From: an uncultured Campylobacter sp.
GTDB lineage: Bacteria > Campylobacterota > Campylobacteria > Campylobacterales > Campylobacteraceae
Assembly (NCBI RefSeq): GCF_938002845.1
Contig: NZ_CALKZP010000022.1
Location: forward strand, 1-61,126
Reading direction: 5' to 3'
Length of the DNA: 61,126 nucleotides
A program made the translations under genes and the position numbers. Below the pieces are notes generated by a model, which saw nothing but the letters and a program-made list of their open reading frames with translations, made no database searches and was not told the origin of the DNA. This document shows, piece by piece, positions 8,632-17,187 of the stretch. Numbering within the stretch: the first letter of the stretch is position 1; each line of letters starts with the position of its first letter.

Positions 8632-9691
8632 TGGGATTTTGCTCGCGGCGTTTGCATTTTTTGCTGCGCTAGTGCTTGCCCTGCTGATCGCGCTCGTGCT
8701 ACAAAACCGCCGCATAAGCGATGCAAACTCCACGCTTAGCGAGCTTTTAAACGAAAGGCTCACAGCTCAAAGTGCAAGAGCAAGTGCCGAGCTTTTTAAG
8801 CTAAATCAAAGCCTAAACGACGGCTTTAACGATAAGCTCTATTATCTTAATAGATCCCTAGGCGAGGGTTTGCAGCGCCAAAATAGCGCGCTTAGCGAGA
8901 ATTTAAGCTCGCTGGATCGCGGCTTTAAGGACATAGCGGAAAATTTAGCGCGAATGAGCGAGCAAAATAAAACTTCGCTTCAAGTGCGTGATGAAATTGC
9001 AAGGCTAAACGCGATTTTAGGCAACGTCAAGCTGCGTGGCAACTTCGGCGAGTACCGATTAGAGAGAATTTTATCGATGATTTACGGGCAAAACGCCGAG
9101 TTTTACGAGCTGCAAAAGCACCTACCAAACGGCAAGGTCGCAGACTGCGCGCTACATATCGCAAAAGAAAAAATTCTTTGCATCGACTCAAAATTCCCAC
9201 TTCAAAGCTATGAAAAGATCATCGCCGCCTCCGCCTCAAACGACGCCGCAGCGCTTGCTAGTGCGGATAAACAGCTAGCTGCCGATATGAAAAAGCACGC
9301 CGCAGATATCGCGGAGAAATACATAATACCGCCTCTTAGCACGGAGTTTGCGGTGCTATTTGTGCCCAGTGAGGCGGTTTTCGTCTATGTCTGCGAGAAG
9401 CTGCCGCAGGTACTTGAATACTGCGCGCAAATCGGCATTTTTGCGGCATCGCCCACGACGCTGCTGGCGCTTTTAGGCACGATCCGCACCTTCGTAAAAG
9501 ACGAGGCGCTCGCGCAAAATATAAAATCGGTAAAAGATGAAATTTACGCGCTAAAATCGGACTTTGAGACGCATGCTAAGTATGCGACGGCGCTTCAAAC
9601 ATACGCAGATAAGCTCGCCGCACAAGCGGAGCTTTTAAATAAAAATGCAAAATCTCTAAAAGCCCGCTTTGAGCGTTTTAGCGAGCTGTAA
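8621..9691 (+). CDS. rmuC: DNA recombination protein RmuC
   Basis: A 356-aa RmuC family protein: one N-terminal membrane helix (residues about 6-28), a coiled-coil region to about 120, then the conserved nuclease-like domain. The motifs LRGNFGEYRLERIL (about 138-151), ALHIAKEKILCIDSKFPLQS (about 180-198) and the late SPTTLLALL are characteristic. RmuC limits inversions between short inverted repeats in E. coli, and the core resembles PD-(D/E)xK nucleases. The start codon overlaps the end of the upstream coiled-coil protein by 11 bp, so the two are co-translated. Confidence 0.93.
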   Translation: MGADGILLAAFAFFAALVLALLIALVLQNRRISDANSTLSELLNERLTAQSARASAELFKLNQSLNDGFNDKLYYLNRSLGEGLQRQNSALSENLSSLDRGFKDIAENLARMSEQNKTSLQVRDEIARLNAILGNVKLRGNFGEYRLERILSMIYGQNAEFYELQKHLPNGKVADCALHIAKEKILCIDSKFPLQSYEKIIAASASNDAAALASADKQLAADMKKHAADIAEKYIIPPLSTEFAVLFVPSEAVFVYVCEKLPQVLEYCAQIGIFAASPTTLLALLGTIRTFVKDEALAQNIKSVKDEIYALKSDFETHAKYATALQTYADKLAAQAELLNKNAKSLKARFERFSEL

Positions 9692-11646
9692 GGTGGGCAA
9701 ACGTAGCGTACAACACGGCGCTTCGAGCGGCCTTAGCACGCCGTAACGCGGCGGAATTTTGCAGGCAGACGAGTGGCATTCAAATTAAATTTGCACCTCG
9801 CCTATTTTGCAAATAAAATTCCCATTTGGGGTAGATAGATAGAATTTAAAACTCAGCTTAATGGATTTGTTACGCGAGCGAGCAGAATTCAAAGGCTGTC
9901 TGACGCGCATAAAATTTGATTAACTAAATTTCATGGACGCACGAGCTAATTCAATCCGCCCAAGTATTAAACGCACACCCTCATCACGATGTGGCAAGAT
10001 CAATCGCTACGCTTTCCGCCCCCAGAAATTCGGCGCTGCTATACCAAAACAAAATTTGACGCCACATTATTGCGTACGTAATTTGCGGTTGCAGGCAAAA
10101 TTCTACATTTCAGAGGCAGAATTCATGATTCATGAGCGAAATTTCGTATTTTGGCAAAACTTTAAAAAGCGGCTTACAGGCCACTATGAATTTCAAACAG
10201 CAGCGCTGCGAGCAGGATTAGCCGTTTGACGCTAAGAAATTTATGGGCATTGCGCGGATATAATTTCATATTTTGACAAAATTTCAAAAAACTATTTGCA
10301 AGCGCGCAAAATTAATCCACAGTCCCGAAAGCTCATAAATTTGTATTTTACGGCGACACAGGAACCTCGCGCATTAAATCGTAGCCAAGATCAACATCGC
10401 GCTAATACGCGGTGGTGCTTTGGATGGTAAGTGCGAGCGAAAGCAAAAACCGCGGCTACTTGCAAACTCAAACCCTTGCTCCGTATAAACAAGCCAAATA
10501 AAATTCTACGCCGAATATTTTTTGTCACCGTTCGTAAAATTTCAACGCAATTTAGCTCGCGAAATTTTATCAGCCGCAGCAAGTGGCGTAAATTTTAAAT
10601 TTAACTCGCGAAATTTTAAAGTCGTAGCATTTTGAGCAGCTAAATTATCGGCAAAGGCCTTAAACTCTTGCCTATCATAAGGCTTTAGCTTTTGCATTGC
10701 AGGCTTGCACGGCTTTCTAAAATTATCGCCGGGCAATTCGGCGTTTATTCGGAGTAAAATTTCAAAAACGGACGCGAATCTCAAAACATACGCCGTATTT
10801 AAAAAACAGAAAGATTAGGCGCGCAATCTTACGCGGCGGCAAGATGAAATTTTAAGTTCGACGCGGCGCCAAAACACACAAAATTCTCTTGCGAAATAAT
10901 AAAATTCTAAGATTTCTCGACAAAGATTAAAGCCATAGCACCGCAAACCCACCGAAAACCTTCGCGCTAAAAACCCAAAAAATCTCGCTGCTATAGTCTC
11001 AAAAAACCGCGTATCTTAAAATTCTGCGAGTAAACTGAAATTACCAAGCGCCTTAAAACCGCATGCGCAAGCAAAAAAATCGCACTGCACCTTAAAGCTA
11101 CCCTAACGATCTCGTTTTACCGCCTTTATATGCCGCGAAAATCGCGTAGCAGGTCAAAACCGAGCAATAGAATTTTAAAGGCTTGATTTTACGATCGATC
11201 CAAGCGCCTAGGCGCCAATTCAAATCCACTCGATGAAATATATATTTATATTGAGGCTGCGAGGCTTTGGCAGACACATAAACGGACATAACAGCCAACT
11301 CCACGTGACGGAATTTTTAGTGCGACTTTGCAACTTCAAGGCTTCGCGCCGATCCAATTAATAAATTGCATGCCCCTTAACCAATGCAGCGCGAGTATGT
11401 GGTGTCGTCATACGATTTACTGCAACCTTGACGCGCCAAACTAAATGCGGGCATGAATAGGCACCACGCTATGCTTCACACCGCGACTTTGCATAGCTAG
11501 ATCCAAACGTGCGTAATAAATTTTAGATGCTTTTTTGCTTCGCGCAAAATTTTCAATAGTTTTTAGAGATTTTATAAAATTTTGAGCGCTTTGCACCGCT
11601 GCGCCGCAGTCATGTTTATACTAAATCACGCTCAATCCGCGCAAGT
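9692..11646. other. About 2 kb without a convincing gene
   Basis: Small ORFs exist (for example 9933-10229 plus, 10542-10784 minus, 11098-11304 minus), but none has a ribosome site with a recognisable product. Their translations are rich in K/R/F/N from the AAATTT words. AAAATTTC/GAAATTTT motifs recur every 20-60 bp, interleaved with GCGCGC-type segments. It may contain decayed genes too far gone to identify. No tRNA, transposase or CRISPR repeat was seen. Confidence 0.5.
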
Positions 11647-11919
11647 TTATTTATCGGTCGCGCAATTTTCATTGTAGTAGGCGATGGTGCGCTCGTACTC
11701 GTCGTAAGTCTGTATATAATCGTTCGCAACGCTTGGGTTTGCGTATCGATCCTCGACCGCTAAAAGCTCCGCTTCGAGCTCTTTGTAGCGCTCATAAACC
11801 TCTGCACAGGCGCGATCGTGAGCGTCGCCTTGCAAGATTATAGATTTATCGGAGCCCGCGCAGCCTCCGAGCCCTAAAACGACGGCGCAAAGCGCGCCGC
11901 ATAAAATTAAGCTTTTCAA
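11647..11919 (-). CDS. Small lipoprotein of unknown function
   Basis: A 90-aa protein with a clear lipoprotein signal: MKSLILCGALCAVVLGLGGC, with the lipobox LGGC placing the lipidated cysteine at residue 20. The mature part of about 70 residues is charged and helical (ACAEVYERYKELEAELLAVE), with two further cysteines (one near residue 38, one near the C-terminus) that could form a disulfide. It begins about 40 bp beyond the 3' end of rnpB on the same strand. I do not recognise the family. Confidence 0.7.
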   Translation of the reverse strand: MKSLILCGALCAVVLGLGGCAGSDKSIILQGDAHDRACAEVYERYKELEAELLAVEDRYANPSVANDYIQTYDEYERTIAYYNENCATDK

Positions 11920-11960
11920 AATTTTTTCCTTATTCCAAGTAAATAAATTCGGCGTAAAAA

Positions 11961-12276
11961 TAGGTGTGGTTATAAGCCGAGTTCCGTTACAGCGGTCATT
12001 TATCTAGACCGATTTTTGCAAATCGGTTCAAGCGAACGGTTCGAATATAAGACGAAACCACCCGTTCTTGCTGCAGGTTGGGTTTGCATTGCCGCCCGTG
12101 TCTCCACGCGCGCGGTGGGCTCTTACCCCGCCCTTTCACCCTTACCGCTTGCGCGGCGGTTTGCTTTCTGTTGTACTTTCCCTAGGGTTGCCCCCGGCGT
12201 CCGTTAGACGCAACCTTGTCTTATCGCAGCTCGGACTTTCCTCTCCTTGCGGAGCGACCGCACGCCACACCCGAGC
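11961..12276 (-). ncRNA. rnpB: RNase P RNA (type A)
   Basis: Read on the minus strand, the region carries the conserved RNase P core. Near the 5' end is GAGGAAAGTCCGAGCT (about 12247 to 12232), followed by a GGGGGCAACCC/AGGGAAAGT segment. In the middle is AAGGGTGAAAGGG, and near the 3' end come GAACTCGGCTTATA and CCACACCT. GGTGTGG at the 5' end (about 12270) pairs with CCACACC at the 3' end as helix P1, fixing the limits within a few bases. This is the catalytic RNA that matures tRNA 5' ends. Small ORFs crossing it on the plus strand are not genes. Confidence 0.95.
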
Positions 12277-12734
12277 GCAATTATAGCTTTTTTGGCTTAA
12301 ATTTCAGGACTCGTGGAATTTAAGGGGTGGAATTTTTGCGTGAGCGCGGGATTTCGGTACGTGATCTGCGCCGCTGCGAAATTTCAGTGCGGCGAAACAG
12401 ATCGTCGCGAAATAAAATTTTATCTGCGACCGAGCCGAATAAAATTTTAAATTTGAAATTCTATGACTTAGACAAAACGTCGCGCTTCCTGCGATAAAAT
12501 TTTACGAAATTTCATAAAATTTCATCGCCGCATAAATTTAAACCCACGCAGTCGGTTTTAATATTTCGCAAAATTCTGCGCGGCGCGGCGCGATTTGACG
12601 TGGGGCGTGGCGTGGCGCGAGCCCTATTATGCAGCGCGGTGCGATGCGGCGTGACGTAGCGCAAGTGCGGCGTGAACCCTACCCTACGGCACCGTTTGGC
12701 GCGGCATGAGCCCTACTTCGCGGCTCGGTTCGGC
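12277..12734. other. Spacer with GC-rich imperfect repeats between rnpB and truD
   Basis: No gene seen. From about 12575 to 12730 the composition shifts to GCG/GGC-rich, with reiterated GGCGTG/GCGCGG words and three GAGCCCTA/GAACCCTA occurrences (near 12620, 12675 and 12708). The left half has the usual AAATTTT words. It may include the rnpB promoter, which I could not assign. Confidence 0.45.
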
Positions 12735-13847
12735 TCAATCCTCGTCCGTCGCGGCGCCCTCGAATATATCTCGGTGCAAAATTTCTTCCAAAACGACCGT
12801 CGCGTAAGAGCCTTTCGGCAGGTAAAAACTGAAGCTAAAATGCGCATTTTGCGCATCGTAGGCGTGCTGTACGCGCTCCATAAAGCTCCACGCAAACCTG
12901 CGCGAGCCGTTCATCTGCGCCTCAAACTCGCGGGCAGGCGCGAAAATTTCATCTTCAAATCTGCCGCCAAGCCCGCTAGCTCGCAGCTTTGCTCGCCCCA
13001 CGATAAGGCCTGCGCTCGTGATTTCTCGCCTCGAAAACCGCTCGCACTCAGCGCCCAGATCGTCGCAGCTAAAAAACGCGCCGTGCGGAAAATGTCCTAA
13101 AATCTCGCCCCTTAGCAGCTTAAAAAACTGCGGCTGAGCCGCGATCTCGCGTGCCTCATCTTTGCTTAGTTCGTAAATTTTAGCAAACTCGCCAAGGTTA
13201 AATTCAGCCGCAAATTTTGAAATTTCGACCCGCTTGCTGAGCCAGCGGTTGAAAAGCTCGCTCTGATAGGCGCTGATTAGAAAGTCACGCATTTTGGGGT
13301 TTTTAAGCCGCCTCTGTCCGCGCAGCACCTCCTCGCCCTGCGCTGCGTTGTCGCCGAACTTACCGAAGCGCTGATAGCCGAAATAGTTCGCAAAGCCCTC
13401 GCGCCCTAGCGTATCTAGCGCGGCTGCTAGCTTGACGGCGTCGGGCGGTAGGACCTTTTTTAGGCGGATGAAAAAGTCGTTGCCCTTAAGATGGCCGATT
13501 TTAAGCTTGTTTTTGTGCCTTTGCACGCTTAAAATTTTAAGGCTTTCGTGCGAAAATCCGCCCAGCGCGGGTTCAAATTTAGCGAGCATACTAACGTGCT
13601 GTGTCGTAAGACCCTGCTTGTCCTTAAGCCCCGCGTAGCCGAACTCGCGCATCTTAGCGCCCGTGTGTTCGCTTAAAATCCGCAACGCCTCGTGCGTGCT
13701 GATGCCCTTTTTTTGCAGCAGCAAAATGCAGTGCTCGCCCTCATTGCTAGGCTCGTAAAGCGGCACTTCGCGCACGACGAAATCGCTGGAGTTTTTACTA
13801 AAATGCGCATTTATCGGCGCGTGATTTAAGGTGTATAAATTTTTCAT
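12735..13847 (-). CDS. truD: tRNA pseudouridine(13) synthase TruD
   Basis: A 370-aa TruD-family enzyme making pseudouridine 13 in tRNA. I start at the internal ATG at 13847 (MKNLYTLNHAPINAHF), because the upstream 30 in-frame residues are unlike the family and this start matches Campylobacter relatives. The catalytic motif FGYAGLKDKQGLTTQ (Asp in GLKD) lies near residues 70-84, and the NYFGYQRFG motif follows the TRUD insertion region. The C-terminal half (residues about 200-330) fits the family. The 13954 gene is divergent, so the intervening 106 bp must hold both promoters. Confidence 0.94.
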   Translation of the reverse strand: MKNLYTLNHAPINAHFSKNSSDFVVREVPLYEPSNEGEHCILLLQKKGISTHEALRILSEHTGAKMREFGYAGLKDKQGLTTQHVSMLAKFEPALGGFSHESLKILSVQRHKNKLKIGHLKGNDFFIRLKKVLPPDAVKLAAALDTLGREGFANYFGYQRFGKFGDNAAQGEEVLRGQRRLKNPKMRDFLISAYQSELFNRWLSKRVEISKFAAEFNLGEFAKIYELSKDEAREIAAQPQFFKLLRGEILGHFPHGAFFSCDDLGAECERFSRREITSAGLIVGRAKLRASGLGGRFEDEIFAPAREFEAQMNGSRRFAWSFMERVQHAYDAQNAHFSFSFYLPKGSYATVVLEEILHRDIFEGAATDED

Positions 13848-13953
13848 AGCCAGCCTTTGCGTTAATATAAGGCTCAATTTTATAAAATTGAGCCTAAAAA
13901 ACTCATTATTAAGGCAAATTCTAGTATCATTCGACATAAAAAAAGGATGAAAA

Positions 13954-14988
13954 ATGCTAATCAGGCTCTTTCGCTTCGATCCTCGCTGCGACGTCGCAAG
14001 CTACTTCAAGCCCTATGTTTATGAAAGCGCACCCTTTGCCGATCTTGCGGCACTGCTTGACGACATCTGCGCGCACGATCCCTATTTTAACGCGCAGGGA
14101 GTGGAATTTGTAAAAATCGGGGGTACCACCGTAAGCGTAAAAGAGCCGCTAGATACGCTTATAGCGCACTTTGGAAGCGAGCTAATCATTGCGCCTCTTA
14201 GCGAAAAAGAGGCGATTAAAGATCTGCGCTGCGAGCCGCGAGCATTTTTGGATAAATTTAAAGCCTTTGAGAGCATCGCGGACGTCTCTGATTTCGAGTT
14301 TTACAAAAGCCTCGCGCCCTATTTTTACTCGACGAAAATCCCCGCATGCTCGCAGGAGTTTTTAGGCAACAGCGCCTTTATCTTCGCGCACCGCCTGATG
14401 CAGACGCACCCGAGCGAGCGTATGAGGATTTTGGAGATCATCGAGCCGCAGATGGCGTATTTTACGAAGTGCGACGCCGTGGGGATGGAGTTTGACGACC
14501 GCGCGGCATACAGGGCGTTTTGCGATATTTTAAAATTTGAGCCTGCGCGCAGTAATAAAATTTTAAGCGCGCAGAGCATGGCGGAATTTGACGCAGCGGG
14601 CGCGAAGCACGATTTTAGAGGCTTTAACGTCGCCGTGTGGTACGACGAGGCTGCGGAGGGGCTCGCTATCAGGTTGGGCGCGCAGATCGTGCACTTTGAA
14701 TGTGAAGGCGCGCCGCTTGGAGCGCAGATATATGAGCGCGAGCGGGAGTGCGCGCTGCGACTGGGCGGCGAAATTTTATTTGACGCGTTTGATAGCGGAA
14801 GCGACTTCTTGCTCCTGAATTCCAAGCTTGCGCTTGATTTTTTAGACGGCAGAAGCGATGAAATCCAAAGGCTTTTCGGCAGAGATCTCGCGGACTTTTA
14901 TCTAATTGCGACGGATGAGCTCATCGCTCTAGCTCGCGGCGAGAGGCCCGACTTTTCGGCGCGCAAATTAAAGCCGACGCTGATTTAA
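13954..14988 (+). CDS. Campylobacterota-type protein of unknown function (DUF5644-like)
   Basis: A 344-aa soluble protein. The N-terminus (LIRLFRFDPRCDVASYFKPY) resembles the start of fumarate/succinate dehydrogenase iron-sulfur subunits, a beta-grasp fold, but no four-cysteine Fe-S cluster motif follows. I recall a Campylobacterota-restricted family (DUF5644) with this start and assign it on that resemblance only. Residues about 100-180 contain a helical segment with FYKSLAPYFYSTKIPAC and ANRLMQTHPSERM-like sequence. A hairpin suitable as terminator follows the stop. No reaction is assigned. Confidence 0.6.
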   Translation: MLIRLFRFDPRCDVASYFKPYVYESAPFADLAALLDDICAHDPYFNAQGVEFVKIGGTTVSVKEPLDTLIAHFGSELIIAPLSEKEAIKDLRCEPRAFLDKFKAFESIADVSDFEFYKSLAPYFYSTKIPACSQEFLGNSAFIFAHRLMQTHPSERMRILEIIEPQMAYFTKCDAVGMEFDDRAAYRAFCDILKFEPARSNKILSAQSMAEFDAAGAKHDFRGFNVAVWYDEAAEGLAIRLGAQIVHFECEGAPLGAQIYERERECALRLGGEILFDAFDSGSDFLLLNSKLALDFLDGRSDEIQRLFGRDLADFYLIATDELIALARGERPDFSARKLKPTLI

Positions 14989-15003
14989 GCGGACGGGGTT
15001 TTA

Positions 15004-15043
15004 AAATTCCAAAATTTTATCTATTTGGTTGCTTTTGGAATTT
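15004..15043 (+). terminator. Hairpin downstream of the DUF5644-like gene
   Basis: A perfect 11-bp inverted repeat, AAATTCCAAAA (15004-15014) and TTTTGGAATTT (15033-15043), encloses an 18-base T-rich loop and starts 16 bp after the stop codon. No long T run follows on the plus strand, so efficiency is uncertain. The genes beyond point the other way, so it may serve both strands. Confidence 0.5.
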
Positions 15044-15190
15044 CACTACTTTAGCCGCCTTACTGTCCATAATTTTTTAAAAAATTATCCGCAAAATCGT
15101 GCTTACGACAAGCCCGAAAATGCTTAAATATACGCTAAGCCCCTTTTTAAAACAAAATTCCGACCGAAATTCTAATACACGCAAGCATTC

Positions 15191-15678
15191 TCAACCGTGC
15201 AGAAAAGTTACGACTTCGTGTTCTTTTGGTAAATTTTCTCTACCGTCAATACCGCGATTACCATATTCCGTTAGAGCTTCCTTTAAAATTTTATAAAGCT
15301 CGTCCAATGGAATTCCGTCAATACTAGAATTTATATTTTCTAGCTTATATTTGATAAAAAATGGATTATCGACTAGCATTTTACTTGTGGTTTCGTCATA
15401 AATTCGCCTTATATCAAGCTCGATAACATTGCCCTTATAACATAAAATATAAATCTCCTCGCCCGTAAATCCATCTCGTGGATCTGGTAAGCATGGATCG
15501 CAAACGAACATAAACCAAATATCTCTCTGCCTATCGACGACCCAATCAAGCTGTGCTCTATAGCTATATCGCTCAAAGGTGTTCTGCAACGATATTTTAT
15601 TCTATATTTATTCACGATATTTACGACATTATATTTCTCCAAGTCCTCTTTCGAAATATATTCTGCTACAAATACCAC
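15191..15678 (-). pseudogene. Frameshifted paralogue of the adjacent 161-aa protein
   Basis: Two overlapping frames together match the neighbouring gene at 15694-16179. The first frame gives MVFVAEYISKEDLEKYNVV (compare MAFITERISKEDVEKYDLL). After about 25 codons the match moves to a second frame with AQLDWVVDRQRDIWF, then DPRDGFTGEEIYILCYKG and an intact C-terminal end. The shift lies near 15590-15605 and needs only a one-base deletion or two-base insertion. This is either a recent inactivating mutation or a sequencing error. The gap to the intact copy is 15 bp, so the pair is a tandem duplication. Confidence 0.7.
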
Positions 15679-15693
15679 TTTATCCCCTTTTCT

Positions 15694-16179
15694 TTAAATT
15701 TTTGATATAAAAGTTACTTGAATATTTTCTTTAGGTATAGAGCTTGTTATAACCTCTCCCCCCTTAAATTCATTTAAAATTTCTTTTAAAATATCCACAA
15801 TCTCTTGCTTTGGTATATCCCCGATATCGCTTCTTATGGATTCTAGTTCATATATTATTCTAAATGGATTATCCGTATCTTTTTTACCGGTATATTCATT
15901 ATGTATATTCCTCAGATCGATTTCTATATCTTTACCCTTGTAGTGCAAGATCCATATATCTTCGCCGCTATAGTTCATATCTCTAGGATCTCCGATAGTG
16001 ATACTACATATTGAAAAAAGCCAAATACCTCTTTCTCGATCTATGCACCAACTTCTTGAATTTAAGTTTGCCCAATCAAGCTCACCCTGATAATACTTAT
16101 TGCATATCTCATTGCATGGTTTTAGCAAATCGTATTTCTCGACATCCTCTTTTGAAATACGCTCTGTAATAAACGCCAT
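15694..16179 (-). CDS. Small acidic protein of unknown function, possible immunity-type protein
   Basis: A 161-aa soluble protein starting MAFITERISKEDVEKYDLL, with an aromatic-rich centre (RERGIWLFSI, GEDIWILHYKGKDIEIDLR) and an amphipathic C-terminal helix (KQEIVDILKEIL). The M-x-F-I-x-E-x-I-S-x-E-D start is one I associate with small proteins often found as duplicated sets, some near polymorphic toxins. No toxin gene is visible here, so immunity is a guess. A good AGGAG lies upstream of the ATG. Low G+C relative to neighbours and the tandem decayed copy suggest acquired DNA. Confidence 0.6.
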   Translation of the reverse strand: MAFITERISKEDVEKYDLLKPCNEICNKYYQGELDWANLNSRSWCIDRERGIWLFSICSITIGDPRDMNYSGEDIWILHYKGKDIEIDLRNIHNEYTGKKDTDNPFRIIYELESIRSDIGDIPKQEIVDILKEILNEFKGGEVITSSIPKENIQVTFISKI

Positions 16180-16500
16180 TCTCTCCTCCTTAAGAATTTA
16201 AAATTTTAGGCTGCTTGCGGGTTATCGCCTTTTCTCCTTGCGACAAATCGTTTAGCCATTCGCGCGAATGGCTAAATATACGCCAAATTTCATCTTGCCG
16301 CACCGCGTAAATTTTAAAATTTCGTCGTCCGCGCGCACGAATAAAATTTTAAAATTCCACGCTGCATAACACGAGCGGACGAAATTTTACAAAATTTTAC
16401 CGCCGCAAATCAAAGCGCAAATAAACGCGCTAGCGCACAGAAATCGCGCGAACTAACAAAAGTCGCGTTTGAATTTTATCGATAAATTTATGAATCCCGC
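16180..16500. other. Spacer with a perfect palindrome
   Basis: No gene visible. Apart from the palindrome at 16251-16276 (own entry) the stretch consists of AAATTTTA words separated by G/C-rich pieces, most regular from 16300 to 16400. Confidence 0.5.
16251..16276. repeat. Perfect 26-bp palindrome
   Basis: Each half is TTTAGCCATTCGC and the two halves are exact reverse complements with no loop base (centre GCGC). It lies 225 bp beyond the end of plsC and 72 bp before the start of the small-protein gene at 16179. It could act as a bidirectional terminator stem or a dimeric-protein operator. No T run follows on either strand, which weakens the terminator reading. Confidence 0.6.
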
Positions 16501-17187
16501 CTATGCTTCGGCGGTTTCGTTTTCGTCGATTACGGCTTGCATCGTATCTCTGGCGTGCTGTAGCCAATCTTTATCGCTCGTGTCGAGCAGGTCTAGGTAG
16601 ATGATTTTGACGTGTCCGCTGTGGACGGTGAAATCGTGAGAGTTTGCGATGTGCTGCGTGCCGATGAGTACCACGGGCTGGACGCGCAGACCGAGCTTGC
16701 TAACGATCGCTTTGGCACCGCTTTGGAATTGCAAAAGCTGCGTGCCGCGATGTCTAGTACCTTCGGGAAACATCGTGATGACGCGCCCTTCGCTCACGCG
16801 CTGCTGCACTTCATGCACGATCCGCACCAGATCGCGCGGATTTGAGCGATCGACTTGGATCATCTTCGGAAGAGTGATGATTTTGCCGATGATAGGGATG
16901 TCTGCGATCTCCTTTTTAGCGATCCAGCAGATATCGGCGGGATGGGTCTCTTCAAGCACGACGATATCCATTATACTTTGGTGGTTGGCGATTACTAGCT
17001 GCGCGCGCGGATCGGGGGTACCTATGATCTGGATATCGTATCCAATGCCGTAGCGCTGGAAGCGCCCCCAAATGCGGCGGAAGCGACGATGAGAGGAGTT
17101 TTTCACCGCCATAGCGATCACGACGCAAACGACGGTAAAAATAAACCAAATCGCGTAAAATAGCGCTCTAATCCTTGCTAAGCTCAT
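16501..17187 (-). CDS. plsC: 1-acyl-sn-glycerol-3-phosphate acyltransferase PlsC
   Basis: A 228-aa membrane-bound acyltransferase converting lysophosphatidic acid to phosphatidic acid. An N-terminal hydrophobic helix (about residues 8-27) precedes the catalytic NHQSIMD motif (the NHxxxxD signature, about 68-74). The acyl-acceptor motif FPEGTRHRG lies near 140-148. It overlaps the upstream SH3-domain gene by 20 bp and ends the ctpA-purC-purS-purQ-SH3-plsC run, which has the same order as in C. jejuni (Cj0511-Cj0516). Confidence 0.94.
   Translation of the reverse strand: MSLARIRALFYAIWFIFTVVCVVIAMAVKNSSHRRFRRIWGRFQRYGIGYDIQIIGTPDPRAQLVIANHQSIMDIVVLEETHPADICWIAKKEIADIPIIGKIITLPKMIQVDRSNPRDLVRIVHEVQQRVSEGRVITMFPEGTRHRGTQLLQFQSGAKAIVSKLGLRVQPVVLIGTQHIANSHDFTVHSGHVKIIYLDLLDTSDKDWLQHARDTMQAVIDENETAEA

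Noticed and set aside
9933..11304. Four small ORFs in the gene desert
   Set aside because: No ribosome sites, no family resemblance, composition explained by AAATTT words.
12016..12286. 63- and 72-codon ORFs on the plus strand
   Set aside because: They lie inside rnpB, antisense to a structured RNA with clear RNase P motifs.
12672..13100. 142-codon plus-strand ORF
   Set aside because: Antisense to the C-terminal part of truD; no ribosome site and no family resemblance.
13848..13937. N-terminal 30-codon extension of TruD
   Set aside because: The extension is not family-like and the internal ATG gives the usual length.
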